A stretch of 48,685 nucleotides of DNA from Sphingomonas sp. dw_22 (GTDB lineage Bacteria; Pseudomonadota; Alphaproteobacteria; Sphingomonadales; Sphingomonadaceae), in contig NZ_JAAVVE010000033.1 of NCBI RefSeq assembly GCF_018449795.1, positions 1 through 48,685 on the forward strand, read 5' to 3'. Both the position numbers and the translations under genes were made by a program. This document shows, in pieces, positions 24,664 to 34,226 of this stretch (position 1 is its first letter; every line of letters starts with the position of its first letter). The notes below the pieces were generated by a model. The model was given only the letters and a program-made list of their open reading frames with translations. It was not told where the DNA came from and searched no databases.

Positions 24664-25724
24664 GATCGGGCCGGCGGGGGACGTTTTTCGAGGCAGTACC
24701 ACTCTGGCTGGCGCTGATCGCCGCTTCGGCCGTGCTCGCGCTGCTGCTGGAGGCGATCGGGCTTTCCGCCGGGCTGCTGCTCGGGCCGATGATCGCGGCG
24801 ATCGTGTTTTCGGCGCGCGGCGCGAAGCTGGCGCTGCCCAAGCCCTGGTTCCTCGCGGCGCAGGCGGTGATCGGGGCGCTGGTCGCCGGATCGCTTTCCA
24901 CCGGCCTGTTCGTCATGGTCGTCCGCGAATGGCCGCTGTTCCTGGCCGTGACCGCCGCGACGCTGGGGGCGAGCGGGCTGCTCGGCTATCTGCTCAGCCG
25001 CTGGCGCGTGCTGCCGGGAAGCACGGCGGTCTGGGGTTCGATGCCGGGCGCGGCCTCCGCGATGGTGGTGATGGCCGATGCGTTCGGCGCCGATGCGCGG
25101 CTGGTGGCGTTCATGACCTATACCCGGGTGGTCTGCGTGGCGGCGGTCGCTTCGATATTGGCGGCGGTGCTCACCGGCCATGCCGGCACCAACTGGTTCG
25201 CGCATCTCGTCGCCCCGGTGGCATTGGGCCCGACGGTATCGACGCTGGCGATCACCGCGCTGGGCGCGCTGGCCGGGCTGGCGCTGCGGATACCGGGCGC
25301 GGCGCTGTTCGGGCCGCTCGTGCTGGGGGTGGCGCTGCAGTCGCTCGGGCTGGTGCGGATCACGCTGCCGCAGCCGATCCTCGCGATCAGCTATATGCTG
25401 ATCGGCTGGCGGATCGGCCTGGCCTTCACGCAGGAGACGCTGCGCATCGCGGCGCGCGCGCTGCCCCGCGTGCTGCTGTCGACCGCGGTGCTGATCGCCT
25501 TTTCCGCCGGGCTCGCCGTCGTGCTCGCCCGCACCACCGGGATCGACCTGGTGACGGCCTATCTCGCGGTGAGCCCCGGCGGGCTCGATTCGGTGGCGAT
25601 CATCGCGACCTCGGTGCCGGTCGACCAGCCCTTCGTCATGGCGATGCAGACGCTGCGCTTCCTCGCGGTGCTGGCCGTGGGGCCGGCGCTCGCGCGCTTC
25701 GTCGCCACGCGCCTCACTTCATGA
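24660..25724 (+). CDS. AbrB-family membrane protein
   Basis: A 354-residue polytopic protein of the AbrB/AbrB-duplication family (not the DNA-binding AbrB of Bacillus). It has two homologous halves with the repeated 'G..lG.m.a' and 'PGG' elements: ALLLEAIGLSAGLLLGPMIA and LTGHAG in the first, RIPGAALFGPLVLGVALQSL and AYLAVSPGGLDSVAI in the second, plus GSMPGAASAMVVMADAFGAD. Members are thought to be transporters or membrane regulators of ammonia or other compounds; the substrate is unknown. It starts at GTG 24660 within the stop of the symporter gene. Its 3' end overlaps gor by 11 bases, converging. Confidence 0.85.
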   Translation: MRSGRRGTFFEAVPLWLALIAASAVLALLLEAIGLSAGLLLGPMIAAIVFSARGAKLALPKPWFLAAQAVIGALVAGSLSTGLFVMVVREWPLFLAVTAATLGASGLLGYLLSRWRVLPGSTAVWGSMPGAASAMVVMADAFGADARLVAFMTYTRVVCVAAVASILAAVLTGHAGTNWFAHLVAPVALGPTVSTLAITALGALAGLALRIPGAALFGPLVLGVALQSLGLVRITLPQPILAISYMLIGWRIGLAFTQETLRIAARALPRVLLSTAVLIAFSAGLAVVLARTTGIDLVTAYLAVSPGGLDSVAIIATSVPVDQPFVMAMQTLRFLAVLAVGPALARFVATRLTS

Positions 25725-27066
25725 GGACGAGTTCCTCCGACATGGTCGGGTGCAGCGCCACCGTCTGATCGAAGGCGTCCTTGGTGAGGCCGGCCTTCAC
25801 CGCGATCGCGGCGGCTTGCAGGATCTCCGGCGCGTCGGGACCGATCATGTGGAGGCCGACGACCTTTCCGGTCGTCCCGTCGCAGATCATCTTGTAGAGC
25901 GCGCGCTCGTGACGATCGGCGAGGACGTTCTTCATCGCCCGGAAATCGGACATATAGACTGCGACCGAGCCCAGCTTGTTCTTCGCCTCGCTCTCGGTCA
26001 TGCCGACGCCTGCCATCGGCGGATGGCTGAACACCGCGCTGGGGATGCACGAATAATCGACCTGATGCGGCTTGTTGCCGAAGACCGTGTCGGCGAATGC
26101 CTGCCCCTCGCGGATCGCGACGGGCGTGAGCTGGACGCGATTGGTCACGTCGCCCACGGCATAGATGCTGTCGACCGACGAGCGATTATCGGCATCGACC
26201 TTCACCGCGCCCTTGTCGTCGAGCTCGACGCCGACCTCCGCCAGGCCGAGCCCCCGGGTATTGGGCACGCGGCCGGTGGCGAACAGCACGCAATCGACTT
26301 CGAACGGCTCGTGCTTGGTCAGCTCGACGCGGAAGCCGCCGCTCTCCAACTGCTCGATCTTCTTGAAATCGGTGTGGAAGCGGAAATCGATGCCCTTGGT
26401 GATCGAGATCTGGAGCAGCCGGTCGCGGATCGAATGGTCGTATCCGCGCAGGATCACGTCGGTACGGTTGACCAGCGTCACATGGCTGCCGAGCTCGTTG
26501 AAGATGCCCGCGAACTCATTGGCGATATAGCCGCCGCCGGCGATCAGGATGCGCTTGGGCAGCGCGTTCAGATGGAATACCTCGTTCGAGGTGATGCCCA
26601 GATCGCTGCCGGGGAAATCGGGCACGTGCGGATGCGCGCCGCTGGCGACCAGGATATATTTGGCGGTGATTTTCCTGCCGCTTGCCAGCGTCACTTCGTG
26701 CGGGCCGGTGACGGTCGCGTGCTCGAGGAAGATCTCGACGCCGTTATTGTCGAGCGTCTGGGTGTAGAGGCCGTTCAGCCGGTCGACATCGGCGAGGACG
26801 TTGTCGCGCAGCACCGTCCAGTCGAAATGGCAGTCGGGCACGTCCCAGCCGAAGCGGCGCGCGTCCTTCAGATCCTCGGCGAAATGCGCGCCATAGACGA
26901 GCAGCTTCTTGGGCACGCAGCCGCGGATGACGCAGGTGCCGCCGACGCGATATTCCTCCGCCACCGCGACCCGCGCGCCATGCGCCGCCGAGACGCGCGA
27001 GGCGCGCGTACCCCCCGAGCCCGCGCCGATGACGAACAGATCAAACTCGAAATCGGCCACGCTCAT
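25714..27066 (-). CDS. gor: Glutathione-disulfide reductase
   Basis: A 450-residue NADPH-dependent flavoenzyme keeping glutathione reduced. The FAD motif is FVIGAGSGGTRASRVSA; the redox disulfide lies in GGTCVIRGCVPKKLLVYG (Cys45, Cys50); the NADPH loop is GGGYIANEFAGIFNELG, with an Arg after the second strand (LVNRTDVILRG); the FAD-adenine motif YAVGDVTNRVQLTPVA follows; and the active-site base His-Glu is in ALHPTMSEELV near the C-terminus. The start overlaps the pgi stop (ATGA), coupling the two genes, which together link NADPH supply by glucose-6-phosphate to its use. Confidence 0.96.
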   Translation of the reverse strand: MSVADFEFDLFVIGAGSGGTRASRVSAAHGARVAVAEEYRVGGTCVIRGCVPKKLLVYGAHFAEDLKDARRFGWDVPDCHFDWTVLRDNVLADVDRLNGLYTQTLDNNGVEIFLEHATVTGPHEVTLASGRKITAKYILVASGAHPHVPDFPGSDLGITSNEVFHLNALPKRILIAGGGYIANEFAGIFNELGSHVTLVNRTDVILRGYDHSIRDRLLQISITKGIDFRFHTDFKKIEQLESGGFRVELTKHEPFEVDCVLFATGRVPNTRGLGLAEVGVELDDKGAVKVDADNRSSVDSIYAVGDVTNRVQLTPVAIREGQAFADTVFGNKPHQVDYSCIPSAVFSHPPMAGVGMTESEAKNKLGSVAVYMSDFRAMKNVLADRHERALYKMICDGTTGKVVGLHMIGPDAPEILQAAAIAVKAGLTKDAFDQTVALHPTMSEELVLMK

Positions 27067-28559
27067 TCTCCAAATGCCCGGCGGATCAGATCGGTGGTGG
27101 AGGGATCGAAATCCAGTCCCCCCTTGTCCGCCGCCTTGGCCATTTCCTTGCCGAGCTCGACGCCGAACTGGTCGAACGGATTGATGCCGAGCAGCACGGC
27201 GTTCACGAACGTCCGATTCTCGTAGAAGGCGAGCAGCGCCCCCAGCGTGCGCGGATCGAGGCGATCGAGCAGCAGCGTCGCGCTCGGCCGGTCGCCGGGA
27301 TAGGCGCGCGCCTTGTCCGCCGCGTCGCGCCCGGCCATCAGCGCGGCGCCCTGCGCGAACATGTTGATGAGGAGCTGGCGGTGATGGTCGTCGGCCAGCG
27401 CATCGCCTGCCTCGATCACGCCGACGAATTCGAGCGGCACCAGCCGGGTGCCCTGGTGGAGGAGCTGGAACACCGCGTGCTGCGCATCGGTGCCCACGCC
27501 GCCCCAGGTGATCGGCGCGGTGGGCCATTCGACGGGCTGGCCCTCGGCGGTGACGCGCTTGCCGTTCGATTCCATTTCGAGCTGCTGGAGATAGCTCGGC
27601 AGCAGGCGCAGCCGCTCGTCATAGGCGAAGGTCGCCCGCGTCTCGCAGCCGCGCGCCTGGCTGTAATAGAGGTCGGCGAAGGCCGCGAGCGCGGGGGCGT
27701 TGCTCGAAAGCTCGGTCAGGCGGAAATGCCGGTCCATCTCGGCCGCGCCCTCCAGCAATTCCTCGAATGCGTCCCAGCCGAGCGCCAGCGCCGCGGGGAA
27801 GCCGATCGACGACCAGAGCGAATAGCGCCCGCCCACGGATTCGGCGAAGGGCAGCACGCGCGTCTCGTCCACGCCCCATTCGACGGCCTTGTCGGGCGCG
27901 GCGGTCAGCGCGACCACGCGGCCATAGGGGTCTTCCACGCCCGCCGCCTGCATCCATTCGAGCGCGCTTTCGGCGTTGAGCATCGTCTCGGTGGTGGTGA
28001 AGGTCTTCGACGCCACCGCGATCAGCGTCGCCTGCGGATCGAAGCGGTCCATTGCCTCTTCCAGCGCGACCCCGTCGACATTGGAGACCACCGCCACGTC
28101 GTAGCGATCGGCATCGCGGCCCAGCGCATCGACCAGCAGGTCCGGCCCCAAGGCCGATCCGCCGATGCCGATATGGAGGATATGGCGCACCGGGCCGAAC
28201 GCCTCGGCCTCGATCGCGTCGATCAGCGCGCGCATCCGGGCATGATAGGCTTGCGCCCGCGCCACGCTCTCGGGCGAACCCTCGCCGCGCTCGGCGCCGT
28301 GCTCGGCGGCGCGGCCTTCGGTGACGTTGACGGCCTCGCCCGCGAACAGCGCGTCGCGCCTGGCGGCGAGGCCCATCGACTGGGCGAGTATGGAGAAGGC
28401 GGCGATCGCCTCCGCCGTCAGATGCGTCTTCGACCAGTCGAAATGGATGCCGGCGATATCGACCGACAGCGCCTCGACGCGCCTGGGATCATCGGCGAAG
28501 AGCTGGGGGAGCGCAGCGGGTTGGAGAGCGCGGATCGGCGACCAGTCGGGCAAGCGCAT
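27063..28559 (-). CDS. pgi: Glucose-6-phosphate isomerase
   Basis: A 498-residue enzyme interconverting glucose-6-phosphate and fructose-6-phosphate. Conserved blocks: HIGIGGSALGPDLLV, VASKTFTTTETMLNAE, GGRYSLWSSIGFPAAL (PGI signature 1 is D/E-N-x-G-G-R-x-S-x-W-S; here the leading residues are SVGGRYS), and GINPFDQFGVELGKEMA (signature 2). The start at ATG 28559 (MRLPDWS) is preferred because AGGAG lies six bases upstream; the ATG at 28565 would sit directly on that site. It is divergent from lepB. Confidence 0.96.
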   Translation of the reverse strand: MRLPDWSPIRALQPAALPQLFADDPRRVEALSVDIAGIHFDWSKTHLTAEAIAAFSILAQSMGLAARRDALFAGEAVNVTEGRAAEHGAERGEGSPESVARAQAYHARMRALIDAIEAEAFGPVRHILHIGIGGSALGPDLLVDALGRDADRYDVAVVSNVDGVALEEAMDRFDPQATLIAVASKTFTTTETMLNAESALEWMQAAGVEDPYGRVVALTAAPDKAVEWGVDETRVLPFAESVGGRYSLWSSIGFPAALALGWDAFEELLEGAAEMDRHFRLTELSSNAPALAAFADLYYSQARGCETRATFAYDERLRLLPSYLQQLEMESNGKRVTAEGQPVEWPTAPITWGGVGTDAQHAVFQLLHQGTRLVPLEFVGVIEAGDALADDHHRQLLINMFAQGAALMAGRDAADKARAYPGDRPSATLLLDRLDPRTLGALLAFYENRTFVNAVLLGINPFDQFGVELGKEMAKAADKGGLDFDPSTTDLIRRAFGE

Positions 28560-28663
28560 GTTCATCTCCTCTTGGGCAACACGCCCCTATCGCCCCGCCG
28601 TGGCCGCTGCCAGCCGGATTCATCGGCTTGACGCCATGGCTCGCCGCAAGCAGAGCAGGAACC

Positions 28664-29521
28664 ATGGATAACGCGACCCCCGCCGAGCCCCAGGACGAGG
28701 CCACGCCCAAGTCCGCCCCCGCGAAGCCGGCCAGGCCCAAATCGGAGTGGCGGGATCTGGGGTCGTTCCTCATCAAGCTGGCGCTGATCGTCTTCGTGGT
28801 GCGCAGCTTCATCTTCTCGCCCTTCTCGATTCCGTCCGAATCGATGCTGCCGCGGCTGCTGATCGGCGACTATCTGTTCATCACCAAATGGAATTACGGC
28901 TATTCGAAGCATTCGCTGCCGTGGAGCCTGCCGCTGATCCCGGGCCGCATCTTCGCGGGCACGCCGGCGCGCGGCGACGTGGTGGTGTTCAAGGCGCCGA
29001 ACCACAATGGCGAGGACTGGATCAAGCGCGTGATCGGCCTGCCGGGCGACACGGTGCAGATGATAAACGGCCAGGTGATCCTGAACGGCCGCCCGATCCC
29101 CAAGCAGAAGATCGCGGCGTTCAGCCTGCCGATCACGCCCAATTTCACCAATTGCCCGGCCAGCTTCCAGGATGTCGATCCGAAGACCGGGCCGGTCTGC
29201 CGCATCCCGCAGTTCCGCGAGACGCTGCCCAACGGCAAGAGCTATAACGTGCTCGACCAGCAGACGCTGCCGCAGGACGACACGGTGGTCTATACGGTGC
29301 CTGCCGGCAACGTGTTCCTGATGGGCGACAATCGCGACAATTCGACCGACAGCCGCTTCCCGCAGCCGCCCGAAGGCAACGGCATCGGCTTCGTCCCGCT
29401 CGAGAATATCGAGGGCAAGGCGATCGTGAACTTCTGGTCGACCGACGGCAGCGCGAACTGGTTTCTGCCCTGGACCTGGTTCACCGCGGCGCGCTGGAGC
29501 CGCCTGGGAGAGGGCTTCTGA
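28664..29521 (+). CDS. lepB: Signal peptidase I
   Basis: A 285-residue membrane protease that removes Sec/Tat signal peptides. A Pro/Lys-rich cytoplasmic tail (1-30) is followed by one TM helix (FLIKLALIVFVVRSFIF). The catalytic Ser60 is in SIPSESMLPRLLIGDYLF, the catalytic Lys121 in DWIKRVIGLPGD, and the box E motif GDNRDNSTDSR is near the C-terminus. Residues 130-205 are an insertion with two Cys, typical of alphaproteobacterial enzymes. It starts the lepB-rnc-era cluster. Confidence 0.97.
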   Translation: MDNATPAEPQDEATPKSAPAKPARPKSEWRDLGSFLIKLALIVFVVRSFIFSPFSIPSESMLPRLLIGDYLFITKWNYGYSKHSLPWSLPLIPGRIFAGTPARGDVVVFKAPNHNGEDWIKRVIGLPGDTVQMINGQVILNGRPIPKQKIAAFSLPITPNFTNCPASFQDVDPKTGPVCRIPQFRETLPNGKSYNVLDQQTLPQDDTVVYTVPAGNVFLMGDNRDNSTDSRFPQPPEGNGIGFVPLENIEGKAIVNFWSTDGSANWFLPWTWFTAARWSRLGEGF

Positions 29522-30189
29522 GCACCCCGGACCTGGGGGGATGGATCGTTGAGACGTTCGGCCGTCCTGCGCAGGAGCTGAAGGCGTTCGAGCGCGCGCT
29601 GACCCATGGCAGCCAGGCCGCGGCGAATTACGAGCGGCTGGAGTTCCTGGGCGATCGCGTGCTGGGGCTGGTCATCGCCGAATGGCTGTTCGACCGGTTC
29701 GCCGGCGAGCCCGAGGGCGCGTTGTCGCGGCGGCTGAATTCGCTGGTGACGGGGCCGGTGTGTGCCGAGGTGGCGCGCGAGATCGGTGTCGTGCCGTATC
29801 TCCGGCTCGGCAAGCAGGCGCGCGACGACGGCGCCGCCGACAGCGACAATGTGCTGGGCGACGTGATGGAGGCGCTGATCGGCGCCTTCTATCTCGAGGC
29901 CGGGCTGGAGCCTGTGCGCGCCTTTATCCGCGGGGCCTGGGGCGACCGCGTCGATGCGCATGCCACCGCGCCCAAGCATCCCAAGTCGGCGCTCCAGGAA
30001 TGGGCCGCCGCGCATAACCGGCGGCCGCCCGAATATGAGATAGTCGATCGCTCGGGACCGAACCACGCGCCGCGCTTCACCGTGAAGGTGAGCATCGGCA
30101 AGCTCGCCGAGGCGAGCGCCGAGGGCACCAGCAAGCAGGAAGCGGAGACCGCGGCAGCGGCGGCTTTGCTGGAGAAGCTGGAGCAATAG
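29518..30189 (+). CDS. rnc: Ribonuclease III, probable CTG start
   Basis: A 223-residue double-strand-specific RNase for rRNA and mRNA processing. The nuclease domain has the signature NYERLEFLGDRVLG (Glu42, Asp46) and DNVLGDVMEALIGAFYLEAG with the second acidic pair. The double-stranded RNA-binding domain occupies about 150-222 (HPKSALQEWAAAHNRRPPEY ... GTSKQEAETAAAAALLEKL). The homologous N-terminus (STPDLGGWIVETFGR...FERALTHGS) has no ATG, GTG or TTG in frame; the first fit is CTG 29518, which overlaps the lepB stop as CTGA and follows GGGAGAGGG. An ATG at 29659 would delete the catalytic signature. A CTG start is therefore proposed. Confidence 0.9.
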   Translation: MSTPDLGGWIVETFGRPAQELKAFERALTHGSQAAANYERLEFLGDRVLGLVIAEWLFDRFAGEPEGALSRRLNSLVTGPVCAEVAREIGVVPYLRLGKQARDDGAADSDNVLGDVMEALIGAFYLEAGLEPVRAFIRGAWGDRVDAHATAPKHPKSALQEWAAAHNRRPPEYEIVDRSGPNHAPRFTVKVSIGKLAEASAEGTSKQEAETAAAAALLEKLEQ

Positions 30190-30283
30190 GCGCGCGCAAC
30201 GCCGCGGCGACGCGGCGATAGAGCGGCGTCAAAGGCATGGACTGGATCGCCGCGCCGTCGCGCGAACGGAAATCGACAACCCC

Positions 30284-30297
30284 GGACCATTTGGTCC
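30284..30297. promoter_or_regulatory. Palindrome just upstream of era
   Basis: GGACCA (30284-30289), TT, TGGTCC (30292-30297) is a perfect dyad ending 12 bases before the era start, next to its ribosome site. A leader hairpin at this spot could affect era translation or be an RNase III target, as rnc lies directly upstream. This is speculative. Confidence 0.35.
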
Positions 30298-30309
30298 AGA
30301 CAGGATGAC

Positions 30310-31212
30310 ATGACGGAAGAAACCCAACATTGCGGCCTGATCGCCATCGTCGGCGCCCCCAATGCGGGCAAGTCGACGCTGGTGAATGCGCTGGTCGGCC
30401 AGAAGGTGGCGATCGTCAGCCCCAAGGCGCAGACGACGCGCGCGCGGCTGATGGGCCTGGCGATCGAGGGACCGACCCAGCTCCTGCTGATCGACACGCC
30501 CGGCATCTTCACGCCCGAGCGCCGGCTGGATCGCGCGATGGTCGCCGCCGCCTGGGAAGGCGCGGAGGGCGCCGACGTGATCGCGCTGGTGGTCGACGGC
30601 AAGGGCGGCATCGGCCCCAAGGTCCATGCGATCCTGGAAAGCCTCGCCAAGCGATCCGAGCCCAAGATCCTGATCCTCAACAAGGTCGATATCGCCGACA
30701 AGCCCAGGCTGCTCGGCCATGCCGCGAAGCTCAACGAGGCGCTGGCGTTCGACGAGACCTATTTCGTCAGCGCCCAGACCGGCGACGGCGTGGCGGAGCT
30801 GAAGTCGGCGCTGGCGGCGCGCATGCCCGAGGGGCCATGGCATTTCCCGGAGGACCAGGTCTCCGACGCGACCGATCGCATGATCGCCGCCGAGGTGACG
30901 CGCGAGCAGCTCTATCTCCAGCTTCATGCCGAGCTGCCTTATGCCAGCGCGATCGAGACCGAGAAATATTCGGAGCGGGCGGATGGTTCGGTCGAGATCC
31001 ATCAGCAGATCCTCGTCGCGCGCGAGACGCAGCGTGCGATCGTGCTCGGCAAGGGCGGCGCGCGCATCAAGGAGATCGGCGCCCGCGCCCGCGCGGAGCT
31101 CTCGCGGATCATGGGCGTGCCGGTGCACCTCTACCTCCACGTCAAGGTGAACCCGAAATGGGAAGAGGACCGCGCGCTCTACCGCGAGATCGGGCTGGAA
31201 TGGGTGGAGTAA
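30310..31212 (+). CDS. era: GTPase Era
   Basis: A 300-residue GTPase that binds 16S rRNA during 30S assembly. G1 is VGAPNAGKSTLVNAL, G2 is QTTRARLMG, G3 is LIDTPGIF, and G4 is LILNKVDI. The C-terminal KH domain has RETQRAIVLGKGGARIKEIG, then LYLHVKVNPKWEEDRALYRE, the standard Era ending. Order with lepB and rnc is conserved in many bacteria. AGGATGAC precedes the ATG. It lies 120 bases after rnc rather than overlapping. Confidence 0.97.
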   Translation: MTEETQHCGLIAIVGAPNAGKSTLVNALVGQKVAIVSPKAQTTRARLMGLAIEGPTQLLLIDTPGIFTPERRLDRAMVAAAWEGAEGADVIALVVDGKGGIGPKVHAILESLAKRSEPKILILNKVDIADKPRLLGHAAKLNEALAFDETYFVSAQTGDGVAELKSALAARMPEGPWHFPEDQVSDATDRMIAAEVTREQLYLQLHAELPYASAIETEKYSERADGSVEIHQQILVARETQRAIVLGKGGARIKEIGARARAELSRIMGVPVHLYLHVKVNPKWEEDRALYREIGLEWVE

Positions 31213-31216
31213 GGGC

Positions 31217-31756
31217 CTAGCCGGAAAACAGGTCGAGCTGGCGGCGCATGAGCGGCCAGCGGCCGAGCTCGACATGCCGGGTCGCGCCGACCAGGCTGTG
31301 GATCAGGACGATCTCGCGCACGTCCCAGACGAGCGGGGTGACCGGTTCCAGGAACGAAAGACCGGCGCGGTATCCCAGCGTGACGTGCGGATTGAAGCTC
31401 CAGCCGGATCGCATGAGGTTCCAGTAGCGCAGCAGGTCGTCGACCTGCTTCTGCAAGGCCGACAGGGCCGGTGGGCGTTTGCTGGGCCGGAGCGCGATCG
31501 AGCGTTCGCTGCCCGACAGTCGATCGAGCGCCAGGACGAATCGATCGCCGGCAAGACCGTCGCCTATCGCCGTCATCCGCTCCGCCACATCCTGCGGGAA
31601 GGCCGCGAAATCGCCGGTGATTCCCATCGTCATGTGCAGCCGGTCATTGGTGACCGGGGTGAGCGCGGAATCGGCCGTGTCGCGGAACAGGCCTGTCAGG
31701 TTCGCCTCGATCCGTGAGGGCCGAAGCGCGAAGAACAGGCGATGGCGATGCGGCAT
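31217..31756 (-). CDS. thpR: 2'-5' RNA ligase / cyclic phosphodiesterase (ThpR/LigT family)
   Basis: A 179-residue 2H phosphoesterase. The two H-x-T motifs are DRLHMTMGITGDF and NPHVTLGYRAG, the first with Met after Thr. The N-terminus HRLFFALRPS is typical. Enzymes of this family hydrolyse or join 2',5'-linked or 2',3'-cyclic nucleotide ends; the physiological substrate is unclear. The start at ATG 31756 is chosen by homology; an extended form from 31846 would include non-conserved residues. It is divergent from ccrM and converges on era four bases away. Confidence 0.88.
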   Translation of the reverse strand: MPHRHRLFFALRPSRIEANLTGLFRDTADSALTPVTNDRLHMTMGITGDFAAFPQDVAERMTAIGDGLAGDRFVLALDRLSGSERSIALRPSKRPPALSALQKQVDDLLRYWNLMRSGWSFNPHVTLGYRAGLSFLEPVTPLVWDVREIVLIHSLVGATRHVELGRWPLMRRQLDLFSG

Positions 31757-33138
<1,382 letters not shown>

Positions 33139-33152
33139 TCCAATAGGGGCAT

Positions 33153-34226
33153 ATGCCCGCGAAATCCTATCTCCGCCCGGTCCAGTTCGTCGATACGCCG
33201 GTGGGCCGCGACGGCGAAGTCGCGCGGCTGGCGGGCGGGCTCGGCTGGTTCGCGGGCTATGAGCTGATCGAAGCCGAGGATAGGCGGCGCGTCTCGCAGC
33301 GCACGCTGAGCGTCGCCGAGGCGGGCCGGGACGAACGGCTGGCGCCTTTGATCGCGCGCATCACCGCGCCGCGCGCGCCGCTCAGGCTTGGCGAGCGGAT
33401 GCTGCGGCTCGACCAGCCGCTGGTAATGGGCATCCTCAACGTGACGCCGGACAGCTTCTCGGACGGCGGCCGGCACGCGGACGATCCCGCCGGCGCGGCG
33501 CAGGCGGGCGTGGACATGGGCATTGCCGGCGCGGCGATCGTCGATGTCGGCGGCGAATCGACGCGGCCGGGTGCGCCGGAGGTCTGGGAAGGCGACGAGA
33601 TCGCGCGCGTCGTGCCGGCGATCGAGCGGCTGGCGCGCAGCGGCGCGGCGGTATCGGTCGACACGCGCAAGGCTGCGGTCATGGAGGCGGCGCTGGCGGC
33701 GGGCGCGCATCTGGTCAACGACGTCTCGGCCCTGCTCTATGACGGCCGCGCGCTTGAGGTGGTGGCCGGGGCAGGGTGCCCGGTGGTGCTGATGCATGCC
33801 GGCGATCCCGCCAGGGGTGCGGATGGCGGGCGCGGCTATGGCGACGTGCTGCTCGAAGTCTATGACTGGCTGGAAAAGCGCGTGGAGGATGTGGCGGCGG
33901 CGGGCGTCGACCGGGCGAAGATCCTGATCGATCCCGGCATCGGCTTCGGCAAGTCGCTCGCCGACAATCTTGCGCTGCTCAACGGGCTGGCGCTGTTCCA
34001 CGGGATCGGCTGCGGCATCCTGCTGGGGGCGAGCCGCAAGCGGATGATCGGCGCGCTTTCGAACGAGGCGCCCGTCGAGCAACGGCTCGGAGGCAGCGTG
34101 GCCCTGGCGCTGCACGGCGCGCAATTGGGCGCGCAACTCCTGCGCGTCCACGACGTCACCGAAACCGCGCAGGCACTGCGCGTGTGGCGCGGCCTGCGCG
34201 ATGCCGCTCTGACCGCCGTGCGATGA
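33153..34226 (+). CDS. folP: Dihydropteroate synthase with N-terminal extension
   Basis: A 357-residue folate-pathway enzyme joining pABA to hydroxymethyl-dihydropterin pyrophosphate, the sulfonamide target. The core starts near residue 85: LVMGILNVTPDSFSDGGRH (signature 1), GAAIVDVGGESTRPGA (signature 2), VSVDTRKAAVM, LVNDVSAL, then LIDPGIGFGKSLADN and LLGASRKRMIG. The first 85 residues are an extra region without a recognised domain. It overlaps the glycosyltransferase by ATGA. It follows ccrM closely. Confidence 0.95.
   Translation: MPAKSYLRPVQFVDTPVGRDGEVARLAGGLGWFAGYELIEAEDRRRVSQRTLSVAEAGRDERLAPLIARITAPRAPLRLGERMLRLDQPLVMGILNVTPDSFSDGGRHADDPAGAAQAGVDMGIAGAAIVDVGGESTRPGAPEVWEGDEIARVVPAIERLARSGAAVSVDTRKAAVMEAALAAGAHLVNDVSALLYDGRALEVVAGAGCPVVLMHAGDPARGADGGRGYGDVLLEVYDWLEKRVEDVAAAGVDRAKILIDPGIGFGKSLADNLALLNGLALFHGIGCGILLGASRKRMIGALSNEAPVEQRLGGSVALALHGAQLGAQLLRVHDVTETAQALRVWRGLRDAALTAVR

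Noticed and set aside
25750..27225. 491-codon open frame antisense to gor
   Set aside because: Composition typical of the reverse complement of GC-rich coding sequence; gor is certain.
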